A stretch of DNA of 6,663 nucleotides from Peptococcaceae bacterium (GCA_019415505.1 DXZC01000113.1:1-6663), one strand, 5' to 3'. Shown: positions 1-6,663, numbered from the stretch's first letter. Program-made: numbers and translations. Notes: generated from the letters alone by a model not told the origin.

Positions 1-406
1 GTTAGTATTAGGCGGTTTAGGGGCTATCTCCCTTTTTGTCGCCGCTTTGGGCATTACCAACACCATGATTATGTCAATTTATGAGCGCACCAGGGAAATT
101 GGGGTTATGAAGGTACTAGGCTGCCGCCTCAGGGATATTCGCTTAATGTTTCTCTTAGAAGCCGGCGGTATCGGCTTTCTTGGCGGCGTTGTGGGCATAA
201 TTTTTAGCTACATACTTTCCTTTATTGTCAACACTGTGGCTGGTTCCATGAATGGCGTTAATCTGGTCATGAAAATATCTATCATACCATTCTGGTTGGT
301 ATTGTTGGGTATGGGCTTTGCCGTTGGCGTTGGTCTAATTGCCGGTTTTTCGCCAGCTAACCGCGCTGTGAAAATTAGTCCTTTATCCGCTATCAGACAA
401 GATTAA
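1..406 (+). CDS. ABC transporter permease, MacB/FtsX family, C-terminal part (cut by left edge)
   Basis: The reading frame is open from base 2 and ends at TAA 404-406, giving 134 visible residues; the start lies outside the window. An internal TTG at 47 is not a plausible start, because the family signature runs straight across it (LGGLGAISLFVAALGITNT before SIYERTREIGVMKVLG). That signature, a membrane helix followed by ERTREIG..K.LG, marks the FtsX-like permease domain of MacB-type exporters. Three hydrophobic segments are visible: about residues 1-25, 45-75 and 95-120. The protein ends with the usual P.NRA....P..AIR motif just inside the membrane. Family knowledge: such permeases pair with a LolD/MacB-type ATPase and act by mechanotransmission to export peptides, lipoproteins or drugs, or to regulate cell-wall enzymes. 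The ATPase partner and substrate are not visible. The next gene starts 53 bases downstream in the same direction, so an operon is possible. Confidence 0.9.
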   Translation, partial: LVLGGLGAISLFVAALGITNTMIMSIYERTREIGVMKVLGCRLRDIRLMFLLEAGGIGFLGGVVGIIFSYILSFIVNTVAGSMNGVNLVMKISIIPFWLVLLGMGFAVGVGLIAGFSPANRAVKISPLSAIRQD

Positions 407-443
407 GCTGAGTCTCTAGGGTTAGGAACATTTGTCACACCGC

Positions 444-449
444 AAGGGG
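444..449 (+). promoter_or_regulatory. Ribosome binding site deciding the TTG start of the deacetylase gene
   Basis: AAGGGG at 444-449 lies 10 bases before the TTG at 460. The in-frame stop TGA at 409-411 closes the frame upstream, and no ATG or GTG occurs in frame between it and 460. The first in-frame ATG is codon 185, beyond the membrane segment. The TTG is therefore the best start. The Shine-Dalgarno is slightly degenerate (AAGGGG rather than AAGGAGG), which together with TTG suggests modest translation. Confidence 0.7.
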
Positions 450-459
450 TATTTTTCCA

Positions 460-2400
460 TTGAATTTCAAAAATAGTAATCGTAAAAGTAATCGCAGTTT
501 ATATGAACAAAAATTAAGCAAGGAGGAAGGGTCAAAAAGCTCTTCCTCTCTTTCCCATAATGGCGGTGTTATAAGACCTAACTCAGACTTGGCGGCTCAC
601 CGGGAGGGTTCATCTCCTCAAACCAGCGCTTTTTCTGGGACAAGCCAGGCTAGGAAAGAGAGGCCCCAGGGTGGGTCCTCAGCCTCTCGTGTCAGGTCCA
701 ACGGTAACAGAACTCGATACGCCAATAAAGCGGAGCGGCGCCGGGCGCGACGGCGGAAAACTATACTAAAGGCCATAGCTTTAGTTTGCCTTATCTTAAT
801 TATTTGTGGCGTAACTTATGGGGTCTACCGTCTGGTTGGGGAGCCACAAACCAGGTCCCAGGGTGATTCTCCGGTTGCCGGGTCGGCGGTTGATTCCGGG
901 CCCCTCCATGGTTACTTTGTTTTAGGTAGCGAGAAGGGCTTCCTAATCACAAATGACGAGGAAGAGCCTATAGCTCTGAATGGCGGTACCTTAGATAGGG
1001 GCGGGGTGGTTATGGCCCCCCTCTCCGGCGTTGCTGAAACATTATCCTTAGAAGTAGAGAAAAGCGGCGATTCTTATACCATTACCAGGGGAGATAAAAC
1101 TTTAAGCGTTGTGCCGGAGCAAAGTGAAGCCCAATTAGGAGAGAAAAGTGTCACCTTATCATACGCTCCTTTCTACCAAGGTGAGGAACTCTATGTTCCC
1201 GTCCAGGCTGTTAGCGAAAGCCTGGGCTTAAAAGCTGAATATACTGAGGAAACCTACCGCCTGGATGTCTACTCCCCTGAGGGCTTAACGCCTAAACCGC
1301 GCGCTGATTTTCTCACGGATAAGGATGTTTATGCGCCGGGGGAAAAAATATCTTACGCGATAGCTGCCGGCGGGAATAAGCCTCATTCTATAGTGGCTTG
1401 GCAGTGGGAAAATAAACAGGAACGCTATTTTTCCGCTGGTAAGGAAACTGTTGTCCTAAAGGTTAAGGATTATCAGGGCAACTGGTCTGAGCCAATCAGC
1501 AAGGAAATTACCATTGCCGGGGACGCTTATGTGCCGGCTGAAAGAACCCCGGTGCTCATGTACCATTATCTCGTAGATAATGACGCCGAAGTGTCTGTTG
1601 GCGGTAAGGAATACAATAATGCCGCTGTGATGTCAGTAAATCAATTTAAACGGCAGATGGAATATATTAAAAATAACGGTTACCAGACTATTTATGTGTC
1701 GGAATTTCTTAGCTATTTAAGCCATGGTACTCTACCGCCCCCCAAAAGCGTAGTGGTGATTTTTGATGACGGCTACGAAAATAATTATACTTTAGCATAT
1801 CCTATTCTCAAAGACTTGGGACTAAAAGCCAATATAGCGGTAATTTTTAAGAATTCAATTAAAAAAAGCGATGATCCTAATTACCAGGAAACTATTACAC
1901 CGCGCCTCACTATGTCTGAAATTGAGGAAATGCAGGCAAGCGGCGTTTTTGAGATAGGCTCCCATTCCTATGCCGGCCACAGTCCAGAAGATAAATACGA
2001 GGCCAAAGAGGGTTATTACCTCGCGCAGCCCGCTTATAATAAGGAACTATGCCGGCAAGAAACAGAGGCTGAATTTGAAAACAGACTAGAGGACGATGCT
2101 TTTAAGGCCAAGGAAATCTTGCGCCAACGCCTGGGGGTGGAAAATCCCTTCTTTGTTTATCCTTACGGTCGCATTAGCGATATGCTGATTAAAAAAATCA
2201 AAAATAGCGGTTTTACCTCCGGCTTTATTATCGGTGAAGCCTATGCCCAGGCTAATACCGACCTTTATAAGATTCCCCGCTTTACTATAAAGACCAATAC
2301 CACAGATACAGAATTTGCCTCTATAATTTCTGGCCAGGGACTTTTGCCGCCGCCAGCCCCCAAGCCGCCAGCGCCTACAACGCCAGAGCCCACAGAGTAA
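460..2400 (+). CDS. Membrane-anchored polysaccharide deacetylase (NodB/CE4) with stalk and PKD-like domains
   Basis: This 646-residue protein probably removes N-acetyl groups from an extracellular or cell-wall glycan. Seen in order: residues 1-100, a Ser/Arg/Asn-rich, probably disordered cytoplasmic tail ending in a very basic RRRARRRK; about 102-125, one membrane helix (type II anchor, N-terminus inside); about 165-270, two copies of the pattern of the copper amine oxidase N-terminal stalk domain (LNGGTL..G..MAPL and YQGEELYVPVQAVSESLGL); about 280-352, a PKD-like module (TDKDVYAPGEKISY); about 362-612, the NodB deacetylase fold; 629-646, a Pro-rich tail. Catalytic motifs are present: PVLMYHY (H369), FDDG (D436, D437), HSYAGH (H502, H507) and FVYPYG (565-570). 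Metal ligands should be D437, H502 and H507, with D436 as base, by family analogy. No histidine follows residue 507, so the classical motif 5 His is absent; this resembles PgaB/IcaB-type enzymes, where a His near the domain start may replace it. Substrate is unknown: poly-GlcNAc, peptidoglycan or another wall glycan. No terminator is seen before rpmB. Confidence 0.9.
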   Translation: MNFKNSNRKSNRSLYEQKLSKEEGSKSSSSLSHNGGVIRPNSDLAAHREGSSPQTSAFSGTSQARKERPQGGSSASRVRSNGNRTRYANKAERRRARRRKTILKAIALVCLILIICGVTYGVYRLVGEPQTRSQGDSPVAGSAVDSGPLHGYFVLGSEKGFLITNDEEEPIALNGGTLDRGGVVMAPLSGVAETLSLEVEKSGDSYTITRGDKTLSVVPEQSEAQLGEKSVTLSYAPFYQGEELYVPVQAVSESLGLKAEYTEETYRLDVYSPEGLTPKPRADFLTDKDVYAPGEKISYAIAAGGNKPHSIVAWQWENKQERYFSAGKETVVLKVKDYQGNWSEPISKEITIAGDAYVPAERTPVLMYHYLVDNDAEVSVGGKEYNNAAVMSVNQFKRQMEYIKNNGYQTIYVSEFLSYLSHGTLPPPKSVVVIFDDGYENNYTLAYPILKDLGLKANIAVIFKNSIKKSDDPNYQETITPRLTMSEIEEMQASGVFEIGSHSYAGHSPEDKYEAKEGYYLAQPAYNKELCRQETEAEFENRLEDDAFKAKEILRQRLGVENPFFVYPYGRISDMLIKKIKNSGFTSGFIIGEAYAQANTDLYKIPRFTIKTNTTDTEFASIISGQGLLPPPAPKPPAPTTPEPTE

Positions 2401-2435
2401 CATAAAGATAATAAGCAAGAATGATAAAAAAACCC

Positions 2436-2464
2436 TTGCCAAACGCTAAAAGATTTGTTATAAT
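2436..2464 (+). promoter_or_regulatory. Sigma-A type promoter of rpmB with extended -10
   Basis: TTGCCA at 2436-2441 (5 of 6 to TTGACA) and a perfect TATAAT at 2459-2464 are separated by exactly 17 bases. A TG at 2456-2457, one base before the -10, makes an extended -10 (TGTTATAAT). Transcription would start near 2471, giving a leader of about 43 bases before the rpmB ATG. The leader holds only a weak 4-bp hairpin (GCCC 2474-2477 with GGGC 2483-2486). This gives L28 its own strong expression, independent of the upstream deacetylase gene. Confidence 0.85.
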
Positions 2465-2499
2465 AATTCGGTAGCCCGCCTAGGGCAAGTTTATTTAGT

Positions 2500-2507
2500 A
2501 AGGAGGT
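2500..2507 (+). promoter_or_regulatory. Strong Shine-Dalgarno of rpmB
   Basis: AAGGAGGT at 2500-2507 is a perfect match to the 16S rRNA 3' end. The ATG at 2514 follows 6 bases after its last base. It fixes the start of rpmB and fits a highly expressed ribosomal protein gene. Confidence 0.85.
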
Positions 2508-2513
2508 GTCAAC

Positions 2514-2702
2514 ATGGCGGTATGTCAGATTTGCGGTAAAACAACCCACACCGGAATGAAAGTCAGTCACTCCCATATTCGCACCAAAAGAGTTTGGAAA
2601 CCCAATCTTCAAAAAGTTAGAGTAGTGGTCGATGGCACCCCTAAAAGACTTTATGTATGCACCAGATGCCTGCGCTCCAATAAAGTTCAGCGCGCCATCT
2701 AA
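2514..2702 (+). CDS. rpmB: Large subunit ribosomal protein bL28
   Basis: This 62-residue basic protein is a structural component of the 50S subunit. It begins MAVCQICGK and contains the family core S-H-S-H-x-R-T-K-R-x-W-K-P-N-L, followed by a Val-rich strand and VCTRCLRS near the end. Four cysteines, C4, C7, C49 and C52, form two CxxC pairs, the zinc-ribbon (C+) form of L28. Length is normal for Firmicutes. It has its own promoter, a perfect ribosome binding site and a strong terminator, so it is a single-gene transcription unit. Family knowledge: zinc-dependent L28 forms can be swapped for zinc-free paralogues under zinc shortage in some bacteria; no paralogue is visible here. Confidence 0.97.
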   Translation: MAVCQICGKTTHTGMKVSHSHIRTKRVWKPNLQKVRVVVDGTPKRLYVCTRCLRSNKVQRAI

Positions 2703-2731
2703 AAAAGCCTTTCCAGGCCCTATACGCGAAA

Positions 2732-2789
2732 AAAATGCCGGTTCCTTGTGTACTATGGAGTACGTGAGGAAACGGCATTTTATTTTTTT
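2732..2789 (+). terminator. Long-stem intrinsic terminator of rpmB
   Basis: Bases 2732-2754 pair with 2759-2781 around an ATGG loop (2755-2758). The 23 positions contain one G·A mismatch (2741/2772) and three G·U wobbles near the loop. The stem is followed by a T-rich run (TATTTTTTTA, 2781-2790) on the + strand. An A-run (2729-2735) lies before the stem, so the hairpin would also carry a U-tract when read from the - strand. It lies 30 bases after the rpmB stop. Confidence 0.85.
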
Positions 2790-2797
2790 ATTATCTG

Positions 2798-2849
2798 AAA
2801 AAATAATACCCCGGCTTTTACTGTTTTACAGTTATTGCCGGGGTTTTTT
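2798..2849. terminator. Bidirectional terminator between rpmB and the activase gene
   Basis: CCCCGGC at 2809-2815 pairs perfectly with GCCGGGG at 2837-2843. An inner ACTGT/ACAGT stem (2820-2824 with 2828-2832) extends the hairpin across a small T-rich internal loop. The + strand carries TTTTTT at 2844-2849, and the - strand reads TATTATTTTTT after the stem (2808 down to 2798). It starts 12 bases past the stop of the - strand gene, so it is the main terminator of that gene and a second stop for rpmB transcripts. Confidence 0.88.
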
Positions 2850-2855
2850 CAGCTC

Positions 2856-5800
2856 TTATTTTTCAGTTTTTCCGCCATTTTGCCGCAGTTGTTTTTTGGC
2901 TACAGACATCATCAATTTAATACGGTTTATTTGGTTTGATTCACTGGCGCCAGGGTCGTAGTCCACAGCTACTACATTGCTTTCCGGGTGCTGGCGCTTT
3001 AATTCCTTTAAGGCGCCCCTGCCGGTGATATGATTGGGTAAACAGGCAAAGGGCTGCATACATACGATATTATTGACGCCCTGGTCAATCAGTTCCAGCA
3101 TTTCTCCGGTAAGGTACCAACCCTCGCCAGCTTGATTACCCAGGGACACCACTTTTTTGGCCGCCGCCGCGGTGTCATCAATATAGCTGGGTGGGGAGAA
3201 TCTCGCGCTGTTGGCCAGGGCCTGGCGCAAGGGTTTTCTAGTCCATTCCAACAGTGAAATAATTAAACTAGCGCCTTTAGCTGTTTTTAAACTGCCGTCA
3301 AGATATTTGGCCTTATATTTACTGTTAAAGGCGCAATAAAGCAAGAAGTTTAACAAGGAGGGTATTACCGCTTCACCGCCTTCTTTTTCAATCAGCTCCA
3401 CGATGTGGTTATTAGCATCGGGGGAAAAATTGACTAGTATTTCCCCAACCAAGCCAACCCGGGGTTTTTGGACGTCTAAGAGGGGTATTTCATCAAATTC
3501 CTTAATCATTTGCTTCATGTCCTTTTTAAACTGGCGAAAGCTGCCTTTGGCCGCAGTTTCTTCACCCCTGGCCACCCATTTATCGTATAGGGCCTGAACT
3601 GAACCGGGCTCCTTCTCATAGGGGCGTACCCGGTAGAGTACCTTCATTAAAGCATCGCCGTAATTTAAGCCAATGACCAAGTGTTTGAGTAATTTAAGCG
3701 ACCATTTCATCCCCGGATGCTTTTCCAGCTTTTGGGCGGATATGGCAATCACTGGTATCTGCTCCATGCCGGCGTCCTTTAAGGCTTTTCTTATTAAGGA
3801 AACATAATTGGTGGCCCGGCATTGGCCGCCAGTTTGAGTCATGAGCAGGGATACGTTATTTAAATCATATTTTCCGCTTTTTAAGGCGCTGATCATCTGG
3901 CCGGTTGTGAGAATACAGGGGTAACAGGCGTCGTTATGTACATATTTCAAGCCTTCTTCTACGTCGTCGCTACTTACCTCCTGTAATATCTCCAGGTTAT
4001 AGCCGTTAGCCGCCATAGCGCTGGTGAGGAATTGAAAGTGAATAGGCGACATTTGCGGCGCAAGAATAGTATGCTTGGCCCGCATTTTTTTGGTAAATAA
4101 GGCCCGTTTTACGGCCTTTGGGGGCGCTATTGGGGCGGCAGCTTGCTGCTTTTTCTCCTCAATGGTAACTTTCAAGGAGCGTATGCGTATTTTAGCTGCG
4201 CCCAGGTTATCGCCTTCGTCAATTTTTATAGTGGTATAGATTTTATTTTTCCGCTCCAGTATCTCCGCTACCTGGTCGCTGGTCACAGCGTCCAGGCCGC
4301 AGCCAAAGGAGGTAAGCTGAATCAGGTCCAAATTATCTTGGGTGGCCACAAAGGAAGCGGCGGCATAAAGCCGGGAATGATAGGCCCACTGATCCCTAAC
4401 CCGCAAGGGGCGTTCCACTGGGGCCAAATGGGCTACGCTATCCTCAGTGAGTACAGCCATTGACTGGCTAAGTACAATATTGGGCAACCCATGGTTAATT
4501 TCTGGGTCAATATGGTAAGGGCGGCCAGCCAGTACCACGCCGTGAATATTGTGTTCCTTAATATATTCAAGAGCTTCAGCGCCCTTTTTCTGCATATCGT
4601 CGCGAAAGCGGTCCAGCTCCTCAAAGGCTTTATCAGCGGCGGCGGCTATTTCCTCTTGGGAGATGCTGTAATCACTCCGCTGTTTAAAGGTATTGTAGAT
4701 GCTGGCCACAAACTTTTCTTTATTATTCAGAGTTACATAGGGCCTGATATATTGAATGTCCTTTTCCCGCAGTTCTTCCACGTTATTTTTGATAACATCG
4801 GGATACCCGCTAACAACGGGACAGTTAAAGTTATTGTCACTAGCGGTGAATTCCTTGGTTTCATAGACCACGGAAGGATAAAAAATGGTCTTTATCCCTT
4901 GGCGAATCAAGGCTGTAATGTGACCGTGGGCCAGCTTGGCCGGATAGCAAACCGCCTCAGAGGGTATGCTTTCCATACCCAACTCAAAAACGCTTTTGTC
5001 GCTTTTGGGGGAGAGAGCTACCGAAAAACCCAGTTCGCTAAAAAAGGTATGCCACAAGGGGTAATTCTCGTACATATTGAGCACTCTGGGAATACCGATA
5101 ATCCCTCTAGGAGCATCCTCAGGTTTGAGGGGTTTATAGGCGAAGAGCCGCTTGTATTTATAATCGTAAAGATTAGGCAGGTCGTTCTTTTTCCGTTCCA
5201 GGCCCGCTCCCCGTTCACAGCGATTGCCGGAGATAAAGCTGCGGCCGTCTTGGAATTCCATTACCGTTAACAAACAGTTATTGGGGCATTTGTTACAGTG
5301 GCGGAAGGATTTAGTATAGCTAAAGGCTTCTAGCTCGTCAAGGTCAATGACCGTGCTTTTTTGGCCGGGGGTGTGGCGTTCCTGGGCTATGATAGCCGCG
5401 CCAAAGGCTCCCATCAGGCCGGCAATATCCGGGCGGACAATTTCCCGGCCGGTTTCCTTTTCAAAGGCTCGGAGCACGGCTTCGTTATAAAAGGTGCCCC
5501 CTTGAGCTAAAATCTTTTTGCCGAATTCCTCCGGCCGCCGTATTTTAATCACCTTATATAGGGCGTTCCTGATAACGGAGTAGGAGAGGCCGGCGGAAAT
5601 ATCGTTTACCGTGGCCCCTTCTTTTTGGGCCTGTTTAACCTTGGAATTCATAAATACAGTGCAGCGGTTGCCTAAATCCATGGGCTTGCGGGACTCCATG
5701 GCCGCGGCGGCAAATTCACTCACCGACATATCCAGGCTTTTGGCGAAGGTCTCAATAAAGGAGCCGCACCCTGAGGAACAGGCCTCGTTTAAGATAATGC

Positions 5801-6663
5801 TCTCTATTATGCCGTCATGGACTCTAATGGCCTTCATATCCTGGCCGCCAATGTCCAGGATAAACTCCACCCCCGGCAGGAATTGCTCAGCCGCTTTATA
5901 GTGGCTCATGGTTTCAACCTCGCCAATATCCGCCTTTAAGGCGGCCTTGACTAAATCCTCGCCGTAACCCGTTACCACTGTGTTGCCAATGGTTACGTTA
6001 GGTGGCAGTTTAGTATAAATATCCTTGAGGATTTCTACGCACAAGTCCACTGGCTCGCCTTTATTGCCAGCGTAATAGGAATATAATATATTTCTCTGCT
6101 CGTCAATGAGAACTGCTTTGGAGGTTGTGGAACCGGCGTCAATGCCCAAATAAACTTCACCCTGGGCTTCGGCCAGAGAAGCCCTGGCAGCTTTAGCTTG
6201 GGCGTGACGTTGGCGAAAGCTGGCTAAATCCGCCTCTGAAGCAAACAGCGGCTCTAAGCCGCCGCCGGCGGCAATGTCGCTAACATTGATTTTCTCCAGG
6301 CGCTCCGCGATTTGAGATAACTCTTCGGGTTTAATCTCCGCTTCCTCCCGTAGGGATAGAGCACAACCCAAAGCAACGTAATAGTGGGCGTTATCCGGTA
6401 ATATCGCTGTTTCATCGGTTAAATTCAGGGTTTCAATAAAGGCCTGGCGGAGTTGGGGCAGAAAATGAAGGGGCCCCCCTAAAAAGGCCACATGGCCCCG
6501 GATAGGTTTGCCGCAAGCTAGGCCTGTAATAGTTTGATTTACTACAGCCTGAAAAATGGAAGCGGCAATATCTTCTTTAGCCGCACCCTGGTTAATTAAG
6601 GGTTGTATATCTGTTTTGGCAAATACGCCGCAGCGGGAGGCTATGGGATAGATGACCTTGTGC
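2856..6663 (-). CDS. Fused acyl-CoA dehydratase activase / HgdB-like protein (tandem BadF/BcrAD ATPase + DUF2229), N-terminus beyond right edge
   Basis: The frame runs from the right edge (first full codon 6662-6660) to TAA at 2858-2856, giving 1268 visible residues. The GTG at 6491 is not the true start: 57 more in-frame codons upstream carry family sequence (ASRCGVFAKTD, then NQTITGLACGKPIRGH leading into VAFLGGPLHF). Positions below count from that GTG as 1. Before 1 to about 30: end of a first BadF/BcrAD ATPase domain. 113-370: second, complete copy, with phosphate loop GIDAGSTTSK (116-125), LDIGGQDMK, NEACSSGCGSF (C238), RCTVF (C277) and AQGGTFYNEAV. 399-425: C399-x2-C402-x3-C406 and C425, a likely metal or Fe-S site. 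About 462-690: DUF2229. About 783-791: Ala/Pro linker. About 805-1200: HgdB-like part with NDACYPC (C856, C859), GGQCRATN (C891) and PFACLPNH (C1150). Family knowledge: the ATPase uses ATP to push low-potential electrons into a dehydratase or reductase. C238/C277 match the cluster ligands of HgdC. Substrate is unknown, and no frameshift is seen. It is convergent with rpmB. Confidence 0.92.
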   Translation of the reverse strand, partial: HKVIYPIASRCGVFAKTDIQPLINQGAAKEDIAASIFQAVVNQTITGLACGKPIRGHVAFLGGPLHFLPQLRQAFIETLNLTDETAILPDNAHYYVALGCALSLREEAEIKPEELSQIAERLEKINVSDIAAGGGLEPLFASEADLASFRQRHAQAKAARASLAEAQGEVYLGIDAGSTTSKAVLIDEQRNILYSYYAGNKGEPVDLCVEILKDIYTKLPPNVTIGNTVVTGYGEDLVKAALKADIGEVETMSHYKAAEQFLPGVEFILDIGGQDMKAIRVHDGIIESIILNEACSSGCGSFIETFAKSLDMSVSEFAAAAMESRKPMDLGNRCTVFMNSKVKQAQKEGATVNDISAGLSYSVIRNALYKVIKIRRPEEFGKKILAQGGTFYNEAVLRAFEKETGREIVRPDIAGLMGAFGAAIIAQERHTPGQKSTVIDLDELEAFSYTKSFRHCNKCPNNCLLTVMEFQDGRSFISGNRCERGAGLERKKNDLPNLYDYKYKRLFAYKPLKPEDAPRGIIGIPRVLNMYENYPLWHTFFSELGFSVALSPKSDKSVFELGMESIPSEAVCYPAKLAHGHITALIRQGIKTIFYPSVVYETKEFTASDNNFNCPVVSGYPDVIKNNVEELREKDIQYIRPYVTLNNKEKFVASIYNTFKQRSDYSISQEEIAAAADKAFEELDRFRDDMQKKGAEALEYIKEHNIHGVVLAGRPYHIDPEINHGLPNIVLSQSMAVLTEDSVAHLAPVERPLRVRDQWAYHSRLYAAASFVATQDNLDLIQLTSFGCGLDAVTSDQVAEILERKNKIYTTIKIDEGDNLGAAKIRIRSLKVTIEEKKQQAAAPIAPPKAVKRALFTKKMRAKHTILAPQMSPIHFQFLTSAMAANGYNLEILQEVSSDDVEEGLKYVHNDACYPCILTTGQMISALKSGKYDLNNVSLLMTQTGGQCRATNYVSLIRKALKDAGMEQIPVIAISAQKLEKHPGMKWSLKLLKHLVIGLNYGDALMKVLYRVRPYEKEPGSVQALYDKWVARGEETAAKGSFRQFKKDMKQMIKEFDEIPLLDVQKPRVGLVGEILVNFSPDANNHIVELIEKEGGEAVIPSLLNFLLYCAFNSKYKAKYLDGSLKTAKGASLIISLLEWTRKPLRQALANSARFSPPSYIDDTAAAAKKVVSLGNQAGEGWYLTGEMLELIDQGVNNIVCMQPFACLPNHITGRGALKELKRQHPESNVVAVDYDPGASESNQINRIKLMMSVAKKQLRQNGGKTEK

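Noticed and set aside
432..459. Possible promoter before the deacetylase gene (TTGTCA at 432-437)
   Set aside because: No -10 hexamer resembling TATAAT occurs 16-18 bases downstream; that position holds the bases just before the start codon.
2474..2486. Small hairpin in the rpmB leader as a possible autoregulatory element
   Set aside because: Only 4 bp with a 5-base loop; too weak to support a regulatory call from sequence alone.
2086..2612. Two - strand open frames opposite the deacetylase end and rpmB
   Set aside because: Their translations are antisense to the NodB domain, the Pro-rich tail (read as Gly-rich) and rpmB; no ribosome binding site or known motif.
2707..2718. GCCT/AGGC hairpin directly after rpmB
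   Set aside because: Only 4 bp with no T-run after it; the real terminator follows at 2732.
2632..2961. + strand open frame overlapping rpmB, both terminators and the end of the activase gene
   Set aside because: It starts inside rpmB in another frame, translates through two terminator hairpins and has no ribosome binding site.
4491..5270. Long + strand open frame of 259 codons opposite the activase gene
   Set aside because: No ribosome binding site before the ATG and no recognisable motif. It lies wholly antisense to a gene with clear conserved domains, so it is a codon-bias shadow.
6258..6272. GCC-repeat with a perfect 12-base palindrome (6261-6272)
   Set aside because: It simply encodes an Ala-Ala-Gly-Gly-Gly run in the interdomain linker of the - strand gene; nothing suggests an operator.

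Overview
The window looks like chromosomal DNA of an anaerobic, low-to-mid GC Firmicute (Clostridia/Peptococcaceae-like). The support is a strong sigma-A type promoter, AAGGAGG ribosome binding sites, Gram-positive type cell-surface domains, a Zn-ribbon L28 and a giant oxygen-sensitive-type acyl-CoA dehydratase activase protein. The lineage is an inference; no rRNA or marker comparison could be made.

Left part (1-2400, + strand): the C-terminal end of a MacB/FtsX-type ABC transporter permease is cut by the left edge. After a 53-base gap comes a 646-residue membrane-anchored polysaccharide deacetylase. It has a disordered basic cytoplasmic tail, one membrane segment, a copper-amine-oxidase-N-like stalk, a PKD-like module and a NodB domain. 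No terminator or convincing promoter lies between the two genes, so they may be co-transcribed; both act at the cell envelope.

Middle (2401-2855): an independent ribosomal protein L28 gene (rpmB) has its own near-consensus extended -10 promoter and a perfect Shine-Dalgarno. It is followed by two strong hairpin terminators in tandem, both able to work in either direction, which insulate it from the convergent gene on the right.

Right part (2856-6663, - strand): one very large gene fills the rest and is cut by the right edge. It encodes tandem BadF/BadG/BcrA/BcrD (ASKHA) ATPase domains, a small Cys cluster, a DUF2229 domain and an HgdB-like C-terminal part. It is a fused relative of the ATP-driven activators and electron donors of 2-hydroxyacyl-CoA dehydratases and benzoyl-CoA reductases. 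Its open frame continues at least 57 codons upstream of the first usable start seen in the window, so the visible 1268 residues are not the full protein. No dehydratase subunit genes are seen beside it, so its substrate is unknown.

No mobile element, CRISPR array, tRNA or rRNA was found. The region is mostly ordinary chromosome; the most interesting item is the fused activase.
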